From JBGQDM01 sp041495845 (GTDB taxonomy: Bacteria > Acidobacteriota > Terriglobia > Terriglobales > Acidobacteriaceae): a stretch of DNA of 64,000 bases. Of the stretch, positions 16,744 to 25,206 are shown one piece after another. Position 1 is the stretch's first letter. Each line of letters starts with the position of its first letter. The stretch lies in the NCBI GenBank assembly GCA_041495845.1, contig JBGQDM010000002.1, positions 24,886 to 88,885 on the forward strand, read 5' to 3'. The position numbers were made by a program, and so were the translations under genes. Below the pieces are notes generated by a model. The model worked only from the letters and a program-made list of their open reading frames with translations. It was not told where the DNA came from and did no database searches.

Positions 16744-18861
16744 ATGTCCACCCAGACCCTCAACGCTCTTGCCCGGGCGTCCTCGGCCTATCTGCGCACG
16801 GCCATGCACCAGCCCATTCAATGGCACGAGTGGGGCGAGGAAGCGTTTGCGCTGGCCGCGCGCGAGAACAAGCCCATGCTGCTCGATATCGGCGCGGTCT
16901 GGTGCCACTGGTGCCACGTCATGGATCGCGAGTCCTACGACGACCCGGAAATCGCGCAGATCGTAAACCAGAATTTTATCGCCGTAAAAGTGGATCGCGA
17001 TGAGCGGCCGGACATCGATAGCCGTTATCAGTTGGCCGTGAGCGCGCTCACCGGGCAAGGCGGTTGGCCGCTCACTGCCTTTTTGACGCCGGATGGCAAA
17101 CCCTTCTATGGCGGAACCTATTTCCCGCCCGGCGATCAGTACGGCCGCCCCAGTTTCCGCCGCGTGCTGCAGGCCATCGCCAGCGCCTACCGCGAAAAGC
17201 ACAGCGAGATCACTGAGCAGGCGCAGATGGTGGAGAACACGATTGCCCAGGCGGAATCATTTGCCGGACGGAGCGGAGATTTTTCCCCGCGGGTGATTGA
17301 CGCCATCGCGGAATCCGCATTCGGCCGCTTCGACGCCAGCAACGGCGGCTTCGGCCAGTCACCCAAGTTTCCACATTCCGCGGTGGTGGATGTTCTACTC
17401 GATCGCGCCGCACGCAAAGACGATGCTCGCGCCCGCGAAGTGGCTGTCTTCACCCTCGACAAAATGGCCCGCGGCGGCGTCTATGACCAGCTCGCCGGTG
17501 GCTTTCATCGCTACTCCGTGGACGAGCGCTGGGTCGTGCCCCACTTCGAAAAAATGTCCTACGACAATTCCGAGCTGCTCAAGAATTACATTCACGCCTG
17601 GCAGCTTACGGGTGATGTTTTCTTTTCTGGCGTCGCCCGTGACGTGATCCGCTGGACAGACGATTGGCTCAGCGACCGCGAGCACGGTGGATTTTACGCT
17701 TCGCAGGATGCGGACTTCTCTCTCGACGACGACGGGGACTACTTTACCTGGACGCGTGAAGAAGCCCGCGCGGTGCTCGACGCCGAAGAAGCCGAAGTAG
17801 CGTCTCTGCATTACGACATCAACGAAGTCGGCGAAATGCACCACAACCCAGCGAAAAACGTACTCTATCAGCGCGCCACCATCGGGGAAATCGCGCAGCG
17901 CCTGGGACGTCCGGAAGAGCAAGTGCGCGCGTCACTCGAATCGGCGCGCACCAAGATGTACGCCGCGCGTCAACTGCGCCCCACTCCTTACGTGGACAAG
18001 ACCATCTACAGCGGCTGGAACGGCCTCTGCATCTCCGCTTATCTTGAGGCTGCGCGCGTGCTCCGTCTCGACTCCGCCCGTGAGTTTGCCCTGCGTTCGC
18101 TGGATCGTGTGCTGGCCGCCGCCTGGCAGCCCGGCCGCGGCTTGCTCCATGTGGTTGCATATTCCGATCCCAAGGCGGAACTGCGATCCGTCACCGCTGG
18201 ACTCGACGACCATGTCTTCCTCGCGCTGGCTTGCCTCGACGCCTACGAGGCCACCGGCACGATGTCCTACTTCGACACCGCCCACGCCCTGGCTGACCGC
18301 ATGATCGAAAAATTTGGCGATGCTGAAGGCGGTGGCTTTTTCGACAGCGAAGCTCCGACCGTCGTGCTGGGCGTGTTGGGCACCCGCCGCAAGCCTTTTC
18401 AGGATTCGCCCACGCCAGCGGGCAATTCCGCGGCTGCCATTCTCCTTTGCCGGCTGCACGCGTACACCAACAACGTCCGCTATCACCAGCAAGCGGAGGA
18501 AACACTGGAACTGCTCGCCGGTGTCGCCGGCCAGTTCGGGATCTTTGCAGGGACTTACGCCCTGGCCGCTCTGCGTTTCGCCTACCCGCATACGCAAGTG
18601 GTGGTGATTGGCTCCGACCAACTCGCGCTCGAACTGGAGTCCGCTGCGCTCGCAGCGTTTTCTGTGACCAAATCTGTCGTGCGGGTCACGATGGAGGAAC
18701 TTCGGACACAGGCCTTGCCGCCGGCGTTGGCTGAGACGATTCCATCCTTGCCGGGTCTGGATGACGGCATCTCGATGGCGATCGTTTGCTCGGGGTTCGC
18801 CTGCCAGCCGCCAACTTCAGACCCCGCCGAATTGATACGGACCTTGACGTCTGGCAGTTAA
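16744..18861 (+). CDS. thioredoxin domain-containing protein, DUF255/YyaL (spermatogenesis-associated protein 20 family)
   Basis: A 705-residue cytoplasmic protein. The N-terminal DUF255 thioredoxin-like domain (about 10-170) carries AVWCHWCHVMDRESYDD with the CxxC-type pair, then GGWPLTAFLTPDGKPFYGGTY. The remainder is an (alpha/alpha)6-barrel resembling N-acylglucosamine 2-epimerase or GH-like folds (YDQLAGGFHRYSVD, WNGLCISAYLEAAR). The biochemical role is not established; redox or sugar-related functions have been proposed for the family. TACACT at 16729-16734 precedes the ATG by 9 nt. Length is normal for the family. Confidence 0.92.
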   Translation: MSTQTLNALARASSAYLRTAMHQPIQWHEWGEEAFALAARENKPMLLDIGAVWCHWCHVMDRESYDDPEIAQIVNQNFIAVKVDRDERPDIDSRYQLAVSALTGQGGWPLTAFLTPDGKPFYGGTYFPPGDQYGRPSFRRVLQAIASAYREKHSEITEQAQMVENTIAQAESFAGRSGDFSPRVIDAIAESAFGRFDASNGGFGQSPKFPHSAVVDVLLDRAARKDDARAREVAVFTLDKMARGGVYDQLAGGFHRYSVDERWVVPHFEKMSYDNSELLKNYIHAWQLTGDVFFSGVARDVIRWTDDWLSDREHGGFYASQDADFSLDDDGDYFTWTREEARAVLDAEEAEVASLHYDINEVGEMHHNPAKNVLYQRATIGEIAQRLGRPEEQVRASLESARTKMYAARQLRPTPYVDKTIYSGWNGLCISAYLEAARVLRLDSAREFALRSLDRVLAAAWQPGRGLLHVVAYSDPKAELRSVTAGLDDHVFLALACLDAYEATGTMSYFDTAHALADRMIEKFGDAEGGGFFDSEAPTVVLGVLGTRRKPFQDSPTPAGNSAAAILLCRLHAYTNNVRYHQQAEETLELLAGVAGQFGIFAGTYALAALRFAYPHTQVVVIGSDQLALELESAALAAFSVTKSVVRVTMEELRTQALPPALAETIPSLPGLDDGISMAIVCSGFACQPPTSDPAELIRTLTSGS

Positions 18862-18884
18862 CGCCATCCCACTGACAAAAAAAT

Positions 18885-18907
18885 AAGGGCCGTCTCAGAC
18901 GGCCCTT
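18885..18907 (-). terminator. rho-independent terminator for the small peptide gene
   Basis: AAGGGCCGTC-TCA-GACGGCCCTT forms a perfect 10-bp stem. Read on the minus strand it is followed by TTATTTTTTTG, a good U-tract, 72 bp after the peptide stop codon. It may also help end the + strand DUF255 transcript. Confidence 0.8.
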
Positions 18908-18978
18908 AATGTCTTACGCCCAGAGGCGCGGTTACCGCGCCACGAGCCAACAATTCCGAATCAAAATGCGGAGCAGGC

Positions 18979-19122
18979 TTATCTCCCGCCGCAGCCGCCG
19001 CAGGCACACGCACGAATGAAACACTCCGGAAGTGGCCCACCTTCGTGAACCGTGACCGTCGCCGCAGCGTAACTGGCCAACAAGCCCAAAAACAAAACCG
19101 CCGCACTCAGAACTTGCTTCAT
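18979..19122 (-). CDS. small secreted Cys-rich peptide (47 aa), unknown function
   Basis: This reading frame encodes 47 residues: a basic start MKQ, a hydrophobic core VLSAAVLFLGLLASYAAA ending in an AxA-type signal peptidase site, and a mature tail of about 26 residues ending CFIRACACGGCGGR with four Cys. A consensus AAGGAG lies 9 nt upstream of the ATG and a strong terminator follows, so it looks like a self-contained gene. The family is not recognised. Possibilities include a metal-binding or disulfide-bonded exported peptide, or a ribosomally made, modified peptide precursor; no modifying enzyme is adjacent, so the last is speculative. Confidence 0.65.
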   Translation of the reverse strand: MKQVLSAAVLFLGLLASYAAATVTVHEGGPLPECFIRACACGGCGGR

Positions 19123-19145
19123 GGGTCTATCTCCTTAGGTCGGTC

Positions 19146-19216
19146 GTGCAAAGTAAAACCTTGCACGGGGAGGAGGTTACCAAAGTAATCGTGAGGGAGC
19201 AAGTACTTTCGTAACC
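19146..19216 (-). promoter_or_regulatory. two stem-loops in the leader/operator region of the Cys-rich peptide gene
   Basis: The longer inverted repeat pairs GGTTACCAAAGTA (19175-19187) with TACTTTCGTAACC (19204-19216), 12 of 13 positions. A second hairpin GTGCAA...TTGCAC lies closer to the gene, about 30 bp upstream of the ATG. They could be RNA structures or protein sites. A related ACGGTAACCGT palindrome occurs at 19265-19275. Confidence 0.4.
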
Positions 19217-19323
19217 AGACGGAGACTAGCCATCCAGCGTCTGACAGAAATGGAACAAGAAATCACGGTAACCGTATTTTAATGAAGTAGTTAGAAGGAG
19301 TGGCGTGTCTGGAAGGCGAACCC

Positions 19324-20223
19324 CTAGCGCAGGGAGGAAGCCTGCGCCGCCAGGGCTTTTTCTTTTTCCTTCTCCAAGTCCGGTTCCGCCTCATCCGTAG
19401 CTGCGCCCCGAGAGAGCGCCCGTTCCACCATGTTCTCGAACATCGGAATCAACGACTCTGCGGGCATGGGGTTTTGAATTTCGCCCAAGCCATGGTTCCA
19501 GCGATTGGGCACAAGAGTGGAGGAGGCGGCACGCCGAGGGACCAATTCGGCAAGCAGGAAATATCGGCCCCAGATGCACAGCCCGACATTCCAAATTCCC
19601 ATGTTCGCCAGAGTGGCGGCTTGAAGTGACAGAGAAACGGAGTGGCTGAAGTACATGACCAACAGCACCAGTTCGCAGGCGCCAAAAAAACCGAATCCGA
19701 GCGCAATGCCAAAACTACGTTGGCGCCAGTTCACGCCGAGGTAAGAAGAGAACACGATCAGGAACAAGACCAGCCCTACTTGAGTAAGGCGCAAACAGCG
19801 CTGGAGCGCGACGCTTGCCTGTTCCAGGCTCCAACCGGACGATGTCGAGGCTGCCACCACCACCCCCACCAGCAGCATGACCAGGCCGGCCCAGCGAAAC
19901 AGCACCGTGCCCAAGTCTTTCAGCGTCGGGAACGGCCTGAAAATGTCGAGAAACACTTCATGGAGCACTTTGAATCCGAGCCCCAGGCTGACTGCCACTC
20001 CGATCCAGTAAAGCACCATGGCCAGGCGCACTGGGAGGTCAGTCGGAGCCATGTGGTACAGCGGGAACAGGCTGGCAAAGACGCCAATCTGGGACAGCAA
20101 ATACGCAAAGAAGTACGGAAACTTCCGGTGTGCTTTGGTGCGCCACATGGCGACGGCGATTACCGACTCCAGGATCGGGTGGGTAATCCACAGCGCGTTG
20201 AACCAGAAGTGGTAGGAGAGCAT
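19324..20223 (-). CDS. integral membrane protein of unknown function (299 aa)
   Basis: About seven hydrophobic spans, starting MLSYHFWFNALWITHPILES and including LFRWAGLVMLLVGVVVAAS and IALGFGFFGACELVLLVMYF, then a polar Glu/Lys-rich cytoplasmic-looking tail (about residues 240-299, ending in a charged helix). No transport or enzymatic motif is recognised. The ATG at 20223 begins directly at the first span; an in-frame GTG at 20280 would add 19 residues and lacks a ribosome-binding site. Confidence 0.65.
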   Translation of the reverse strand: MLSYHFWFNALWITHPILESVIAVAMWRTKAHRKFPYFFAYLLSQIGVFASLFPLYHMAPTDLPVRLAMVLYWIGVAVSLGLGFKVLHEVFLDIFRPFPTLKDLGTVLFRWAGLVMLLVGVVVAASTSSGWSLEQASVALQRCLRLTQVGLVLFLIVFSSYLGVNWRQRSFGIALGFGFFGACELVLLVMYFSHSVSLSLQAATLANMGIWNVGLCIWGRYFLLAELVPRRAASSTLVPNRWNHGLGEIQNPMPAESLIPMFENMVERALSRGAATDEAEPDLEKEKEKALAAQASSLR

Positions 20224-20338
20224 CTTGGGGGCCCCAACTTCACACCAGGCCGCGGGAAAACCCGCGATCCGTGGCTCCACGGAGCGTAGCAGTGCTCCGC
20301 ACGAGCGGCCAAGGTACGAAGGTAACCTAAGGGGGACG

Positions 20339-21778
20339 TTACGACTGGGTACTCGCCGCCCCTCTTGCGGCTAAACTGAATGGAATCAACCGCAAATGCG
20401 GCGAGGACGCAAAATTACCCCATGGCCTAGCCGTAACGACCAGAGTGGCCGCTTCGAGGTCATTCACTGTGGGTACTGACGCACCTGCCTCGGGCGCGAT
20501 GGTCGCCAGATACCGCAGAAACTCGTGCATGTCTTCGGTAGCGAGATGGTCGCCCACGGCAAAGGTTACTTGCACGCTTTGCTGGACCACGCTCGGCTGG
20601 GCCAGGAACCATGCTAACGACGCCGCCAGCGTGACTCCGCGCTCGTAGTCTGCCGTCGGCACTTCGTCCGGATTCGGGTTGTCAAAAATCAAATGCACCC
20701 GCCGGTCGTCTTCGCGCGTAAACTCGCGCACCTTCAAGCTGCCGCTCTTTGCTGTCGCCTTCCAATCCACATGGCGTGCGGAATCTTCGGGAACGTGCTC
20801 GCGGATACGGTAGAGTTCCGCGCCTTGACCGCGGACAAAGGTTTCCCATTCGCCCCGGGTGCGCGGCAGATGGGCGGCAACCTCCTCCCACGGCGCCAGC
20901 GCGGGATAGACCGTCAACTCCTGCGCCAGCGCGAGTTGGCGACGCTTGGTCAGCAGCCCGAAAGGAAATCCCGTGGCCACCACCAGCCCTTCCTGGGCAT
21001 AGTGTCCGCGCCGCGGAAAATTCAGCTGCAGGATGGCCTCGGAGGAGCACCGCGGCCCCACAAAGGGAAAGTAGGCGTTGCCTTCAAACAGCGCGGGCGG
21101 CGGTCGAACCGCGACGCGACGGTACGCGTAGTCGGGCACGCGGAACCACTGCTGCTCCGCTGGCCGCCGCGGTGGAAAGCCAAAGCTGGAGCGCTCGGCG
21201 CGCCACTGCATTCGCGCTTTGATTGTTTTTGGGGGTAGCACGCGGAGGGAGAGCGCGGCCAGCCAGCGTCGGGGATTGCGGACTCGCAGCCTCGCCACTG
21301 CCGGTTGCTGGGCGAACACGTGTTGCGGAATGGAAGCTTCCACTTCCAGATCGCGCAGGTTCACCGTTGAAACCACCCCCGACGCCAGCACCGACGCCAA
21401 CATGGTTGCCACCACGATATAGAGCAGATTGTTTCCGGTGTTGAGGGCGGCCACCGCCACCAACAGCGTGAGCACCACATAGGCGACGCCGGCGCGGGTG
21501 ACCTCAATATCAAATGCGTCTTGCCAGCGTGCGCCGGAAGCCACGCGCCTCGCCAAGTGCGGCACCGTAGTCAGTCCCACCAGCACGGCCAGCAACAGCG
21601 CCGAGGAGGCCAGGATCGCCGTCGCCCAGACGTTCCCCGCTTCGCGCGATACGGTGGAGAACAACGCCGCCCCAAACGCCAGCGCCAGCCCCACGATGGC
21701 CACCAGAAACCGCACCCACACTTCCGGCAGATGAGGGTGAAACGAAGAAGCTTGCGCGGGGTGAGTCACGCTTTTCAT
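20339..21778 (-). CDS. DUF58 domain protein with N-terminal membrane anchor
   Basis: A 479-residue protein. Two hydrophobic pairs near the N-terminus (about 20-70 and 100-150) anchor it, followed by a beta-rich region and the C-terminal DUF58 domain with YRIREHVPEDSARHVDWKAT and a GSLKVREF segment, the family hallmark. DUF58 proteins usually pair with MoxR ATPases and von Willebrand-type proteins; none is in this window. The ATG at 21778 overlaps the upstream stop as ATGA, giving translational coupling with the PGPGW-like gene. Longer in-frame starts would overlap that gene and are less likely. Confidence 0.85.
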   Translation of the reverse strand: MKSVTHPAQASSFHPHLPEVWVRFLVAIVGLALAFGAALFSTVSREAGNVWATAILASSALLLAVLVGLTTVPHLARRVASGARWQDAFDIEVTRAGVAYVVLTLLVAVAALNTGNNLLYIVVATMLASVLASGVVSTVNLRDLEVEASIPQHVFAQQPAVARLRVRNPRRWLAALSLRVLPPKTIKARMQWRAERSSFGFPPRRPAEQQWFRVPDYAYRRVAVRPPPALFEGNAYFPFVGPRCSSEAILQLNFPRRGHYAQEGLVVATGFPFGLLTKRRQLALAQELTVYPALAPWEEVAAHLPRTRGEWETFVRGQGAELYRIREHVPEDSARHVDWKATAKSGSLKVREFTREDDRRVHLIFDNPNPDEVPTADYERGVTLAASLAWFLAQPSVVQQSVQVTFAVGDHLATEDMHEFLRYLATIAPEAGASVPTVNDLEAATLVVTARPWGNFASSPHLRLIPFSLAARGAASTQS

Positions 21779-22059
21779 TTCGGATCCCTGTCCGCTGCAG
21801 ACTGTCCGGTGAAGCGTTTGATCCACGCGCTGGCTCGCGCCTGGGCGTTTTCCATCTGGCGAGCGATGCCGGGAAAGCGCTGCCGCAATTTTTGCAGCAA
21901 GTGGTGTGCCCACACGTATTCGCCCGACAGAATCAGCAGCCCAATCAGCAGAAAGAGGATTCCCTGAAGAATGGGGAGGAAGAGGCCTACTACTCCAAGC
22001 AGAATGAAGCCCCAGCCGGCGACGAGCAACAGCATCCGTTGGAGGCGAGACGAGGCCAT
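21775..22059 (-). CDS. small PGPGW-like transmembrane protein
   Basis: A 94-residue protein with two adjacent hydrophobic segments (LLLVAGWGFILLGVVGLFLP and LQGILFLLIGLLILSGEYVW) separated by a Pro turn, then a basic amphipathic helix. The pattern resembles putative transmembrane PGPGW proteins. The ATG at 22059 is chosen over an upstream start that would run into the dedA-family gene. It is translationally coupled (ATGA) to the DUF58 gene, so a joint membrane function is likely but undefined. Confidence 0.7.
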   Translation of the reverse strand: MASSRLQRMLLLVAGWGFILLGVVGLFLPILQGILFLLIGLLILSGEYVWAHHLLQKLRQRFPGIARQMENAQARASAWIKRFTGQSAADRDPK

Positions 22060-22118
22060 GCTTCCAGCATCCGCGAACCCGGCGTTAGGCGCAAGTCGCG
22101 AAGGGAGTGCTCGTTTCG

Positions 22119-22727
22119 TCACTGGCCCCGGCGGCCACGGTGCCGCAGCCACAGCCAAGCCGCCACCACAATCACCACCAACAGCACCGCGACGTCCACC
22201 CGGTGCAGCAGCCGCACCAAGTCCTGCCAGTGCCGGCCAAAGAGATAACCCACCACGGAGATCACGGTGACCCAGAGCGCGGCCCCGAGAAAGTTAAACA
22301 CGGCGAAGCTTCCCCAGGGCATGCGCAGTACACCTGCCAAGGGCCCAGCAATGACGCGCATGCCGAAAACGAAGCGCGCGAAAAAGATGGTCGCCGCCCC
22401 ATAGCGGGAAAACAGTCGTTCGCCGCGCGCGATGGTGCGATCGGGAATCCGAAACCAGTGCTTGTAGCGGTCGAGGAGCGGCCGCCCGCCCCGCCGTCCA
22501 ATCGCGAACCCCAGGTTGTCTCCCAGCGTCGCCGCCAACGTGCCCACAAGAATGAGATACGGCAAGTGCAACCGCTGTTCCGAAAACGCCAGGGCGCTGG
22601 CCAGCAAAAGGATGGTCTCGCCCGGCACCGGGACTCCGGCGTTTTCCAGCAGCAGCGCCAAGGCCACGGTCCAGTAGCCGTGTACGGCGAGCTGCTCGCG
22701 TAGAAAGTCGAGGATCTGGTGGAGCAT
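22119..22727 (-). CDS. DedA-family membrane protein (SNARE-associated)
   Basis: A 202-residue polytopic inner-membrane protein with the DedA hallmarks: ENAGVPVPGETILLLAS (about residue 28; re-entrant loop Glu) and FFARFVFGMRVIAGPLAG (about 115; the conserved FxRFxPxxR-like motif), followed by MPWGSFAVFNFLGA. Family members act in membrane lipid homeostasis, and several flip undecaprenyl phosphate or phospholipids. It lies about 60 bp upstream of the PGPGW-like gene on the same strand and may belong to the same transcript. Confidence 0.9.
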   Translation of the reverse strand: MLHQILDFLREQLAVHGYWTVALALLLENAGVPVPGETILLLASALAFSEQRLHLPYLILVGTLAATLGDNLGFAIGRRGGRPLLDRYKHWFRIPDRTIARGERLFSRYGAATIFFARFVFGMRVIAGPLAGVLRMPWGSFAVFNFLGAALWVTVISVVGYLFGRHWQDLVRLLHRVDVAVLLVVIVVAAWLWLRHRGRRGQ

Positions 22728-22777
22728 GGGAGCTCAAGCATGCCATAGGCAGAGAGTGGACTGGTAGGGCGGTGGCT

Positions 22778-23347
22778 TCACACCGCCGCTCGCAGGATCG
22801 GCCGGGTGCGTGAACGACGCGCCACTTCTACGAATCCTGCTTTGTGGAAGGCTGACGGCAGGCCCGTCCAGAGAAATACGTCCGGCAGTCTGGATGACGT
22901 GGCGGTGGGATAGCCCTCAACCAGCTTGGCTCCGCGCTGGCGTGCGTAGGCCACGGCAGCGCGCAGCAATTCAGCGCTGACCCCTTGTTGGCGATAAGCC
23001 TTCGCTACGAAGAGGCAACTCACCGACCACACCGGTTGCTCGTCCACCGGCTTGAGCACGCGGGAACGCTCGAGAAACGAGAACTGCTCCCGCGGCGCTA
23101 CCGAACACCAGCCAATGGGCCCGCGCCCGGCATACGCGAGTACGCCGCAGGGCGCATCGGCTTGGGCCAGTTTCCGCAGGGCGCGCCGGTTTCCAGCGCC
23201 CTTGTTTTTTTGGAAGTCGGCCCGGTTCCGCCGCCACGCCATGCACCAACAGCCGCCGCAGGCGCCGCGTGCTCCGAAGAGTGCTTCCAGATCGGTCCAG
23301 TTCTTTTTCGTTAGCGGTCGGAACCTCAGCTTCGGTCTGGGCATCAT
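22778..23347 (-). CDS. GNAT-family N-acetyltransferase
   Basis: A 189-residue acetyltransferase. The acetyl-CoA-binding motif is seen in VSCLFVAKAYRQQGVSAELLRAA, with QQGVS in place of the usual R/QxxGxG/A, followed by YARQRGAKLVEGYP. The N-terminal FRPLTKKNWTDLEALFG and a Cys-rich ARGACGGCWC (residues 26-35) resemble a subgroup annotated only as GNAT. Substrate unknown. Two adjacent ATGs (23347, 23344) could serve as start. Confidence 0.8.
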   Translation of the reverse strand: MMPRPKLRFRPLTKKNWTDLEALFGARGACGGCWCMAWRRNRADFQKNKGAGNRRALRKLAQADAPCGVLAYAGRGPIGWCSVAPREQFSFLERSRVLKPVDEQPVWSVSCLFVAKAYRQQGVSAELLRAAVAYARQRGAKLVEGYPTATSSRLPDVFLWTGLPSAFHKAGFVEVARRSRTRPILRAAV

Positions 23348-23367
23348 CGGGTCATGCGGTGTGGGAA

Positions 23368-23832
23368 TTACTTGCCGACATCAGTATGCCACCCGGAATT
23401 CAGCCAGCGCCCGTTTCGGTGCACGAACATTTCTGTGGCGCGTCCAGAAGTCGTTTCGTGTTTGCCGTTTTTCGCGGTCTCCACGGTGTAGAGGCTGTAC
23501 AGTATCGCGACTTCACCATAGCGCTGGATCTCGGTACGGGAAAACTCGAGACGAACCAGATGAGCTCCACTCCGGGCGAATTCCTCCGCCTCCTGGAGCG
23601 CATCCGCGCGCGTGCCCCAGGCTTCTTTCCCGGCCTCAATGGTGATGGTTTCTTCCGGCACCAACAATTTGAACGTGACCTGATCATTGGCAAACCAGGC
23701 ACGCCAGACTAGCTCCCGGGCGGCAAGGAGTTGTTGGCGCTCAGTCGCGGTGAGTTTCTCCGGCGCGACGGCAAATGCCGGCAAGATGGTAATCGATCCC
23801 AGTGCGATAGCCAAAGTCCAAGTACGCAACAT
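23368..23832 (-). CDS. exported SnoaL/NTF2-like protein (DUF4440 type)
   Basis: A 154-residue protein with a signal peptide (MLRTWTLAIALGSITILPAFA, cleavage after about residue 21) and a single cone-shaped NTF2-like domain: an N-terminal helix LLAARELVWRAWFANDQVTF, then beta strands ending ATEMFVHRNGRWLNSGWHT, as in DUF4440/SnoaL-like proteins. No catalytic role can be assigned. The ATG at 23832 has a strong AAGGGGGA upstream. It probably acts in the periplasm. Confidence 0.78.
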   Translation of the reverse strand: MLRTWTLAIALGSITILPAFAVAPEKLTATERQQLLAARELVWRAWFANDQVTFKLLVPEETITIEAGKEAWGTRADALQEAEEFARSGAHLVRLEFSRTEIQRYGEVAILYSLYTVETAKNGKHETTSGRATEMFVHRNGRWLNSGWHTDVGK

Positions 23833-23898
23833 GCGTCCCCCTTGGTGGAGAGTGTGGCGGACGGCGCGGCGGGAGGGCTTGCACTTTCTTGCGTTTGT

Positions 23899-24723
23899 TC
23901 AAGAACGGACGGCGAAAGTGGAGCCGCGCTTCGGCTCGTATCGCGACGGAGAAGTTCCGAAGCGACGCCGGAAGAGGCGCACGAAATGGCTGAGGTTCTG
24001 GAAGCCGCAGGCAAAACACGTGTCGGTGACGGAAGCGCCCTGTTGCAGCATCTGCGCCGCGTTCCGCAGGCGGGTGCGCAGCAGATATTGGTGGGGCGCC
24101 GTCCCGACCAGTTCGGAAAAAACGCGGGCGAAGTGGAACGTGCTCATGCCCACCGAACCAGCAAGTTGGCGAAGGCTGTGCTGCTGGTCGAAGCGCCGCT
24201 CGAGTTGTTCGCGCGCCGCTTCAATGCGCTCGGCGTACCAGCACAACTGGCTGTGGCGGAAAAAATCTCGTGGTCCGGTTCCCACGCAGGCTGCCACTGC
24301 TGCGAGCAACTCCGCAGCGCGGCAGTCCACGTCGAAGCCGCTGGCGCTCTCCGCTCGCTGCGCCAAGGTGTGGTGCAGATAGCGCAGACGATTATTGGGT
24401 CGCAGCATGGGAACATTTCGGCTTCCCCAGGGCGGCGTTTCGCCGGCAGCGGGAAACGCGACGCTGAAGCACACATCGTCGGGGTGCGCCTCGGCGTGAC
24501 GAAAGCGGTAAGGCAGTCCCGGATAGCCGAGCAGGACATCTCCCGGCCCCAGCCGCCAACTCTGGCGGCCCAGGGAAAATTCAAAGGAGCCCTGCTCGAC
24601 AAAAGATACAAAGTAACCCGGCACGAACTCTTCCTTTGGATCGTGGTGGGCCACGCCGGGAGAATGGTCGTACCGTTCGATCTCGACGTCCTGAGTTGCG
24701 TGCAGAAATTCGGTGCGCATCAT
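23899..24723 (-). CDS. AraC-family transcriptional regulator
   Basis: A 274-residue regulator. The N-terminal half is a cupin-like ligand-binding domain (YDHSPGVAHHDPKEEFVPGY; LGPGDVLLGYPGLPYRF). The C-terminal 100 residues hold two helix-turn-helix units, LRQLAGSVGMSTFHFARVF and VTDTCFACGFQNLSHFVRLF, ending with the AraC signature RRRFGTSPSRY. The effector is unknown. It is co-oriented with the NTF2-like gene downstream and the nearest likely target is itself or its neighbours. Confidence 0.92.
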   Translation of the reverse strand: MMRTEFLHATQDVEIERYDHSPGVAHHDPKEEFVPGYFVSFVEQGSFEFSLGRQSWRLGPGDVLLGYPGLPYRFRHAEAHPDDVCFSVAFPAAGETPPWGSRNVPMLRPNNRLRYLHHTLAQRAESASGFDVDCRAAELLAAVAACVGTGPRDFFRHSQLCWYAERIEAAREQLERRFDQQHSLRQLAGSVGMSTFHFARVFSELVGTAPHQYLLRTRLRNAAQMLQQGASVTDTCFACGFQNLSHFVRLFRRRFGTSPSRYEPKRGSTFAVRS

Positions 24724-24844
24724 GACGGGCCGCCATTTTTCGTCCGCCTAGTCTGATTCAGCCGGTAGCGAAATGGAAGCAATTTTTCTGGGCAGGAAAC
24801 GGTGGGCGGGGAAGCGGGAGCGCAGTCCTGCTCCCGAAGCTTCT

Positions 24845-25027
24845 CTAGTGGATGTTCTCGACCTGGTAGTCGCAGGACTCGCGGCAGGCGGCGCAGTAGT
24901 AAAGGCCGTCACTGCAGAGACGGAGGGTTTCCTGCATCTGGCAGAAGTTGCAGTACTTTTCGCACTTGCAGTGTTCCTCCACGTGCTCGCACATCTGGCA
25001 GAGGAAGCGGCTTTTGAGCATTGCCAT
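24845..25027 (-). CDS. small Cys-rich metal-binding protein (about 60 aa)
   Basis: The frame encodes about 60 residues with ten Cys in tight pairs (LCQMC, HCKCEKYCNFC, LCSDGLYYCAAC, SC), consistent with two or more zinc ribbons or clusters, and ending YQVENIH. I place the start at the ATG at 25027 or 25021; a longer frame to 25183 would prepend unrelated residues. It is divergent from gcvT across about 180 bp. The family is not recognised; binding to metal is inferred from Cys spacing only. Confidence 0.6.
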   Translation of the reverse strand: MAMLKSRFLCQMCEHVEEHCKCEKYCNFCQMQETLRLCSDGLYYCAACRESCDYQVENIH

Positions 25028-25206
25028 ACCGCGAGAATAGCCTTGCTCGCCGGAACTGGCCAAGTGCCGAGAGTAACCCGAAGCCGGCGAGCCAGGAACC
25101 TCTTGAATTCGCTGCCCGGCTTGCGTTGACCGGCTGAAAAACGGCATGTTACGGTAACAGGTTGCGTCATTGCGGCAATCCATCTCTGTCTCCGCTCGAG
25201 GTTATT

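Noticed and set aside
25028..25206. glycine riboswitch upstream of gcvT
   Set aside because: A CCGAGAG-like string occurs, but the tandem aptamer cores and expected stems are not recognisable in the 180-bp gap.
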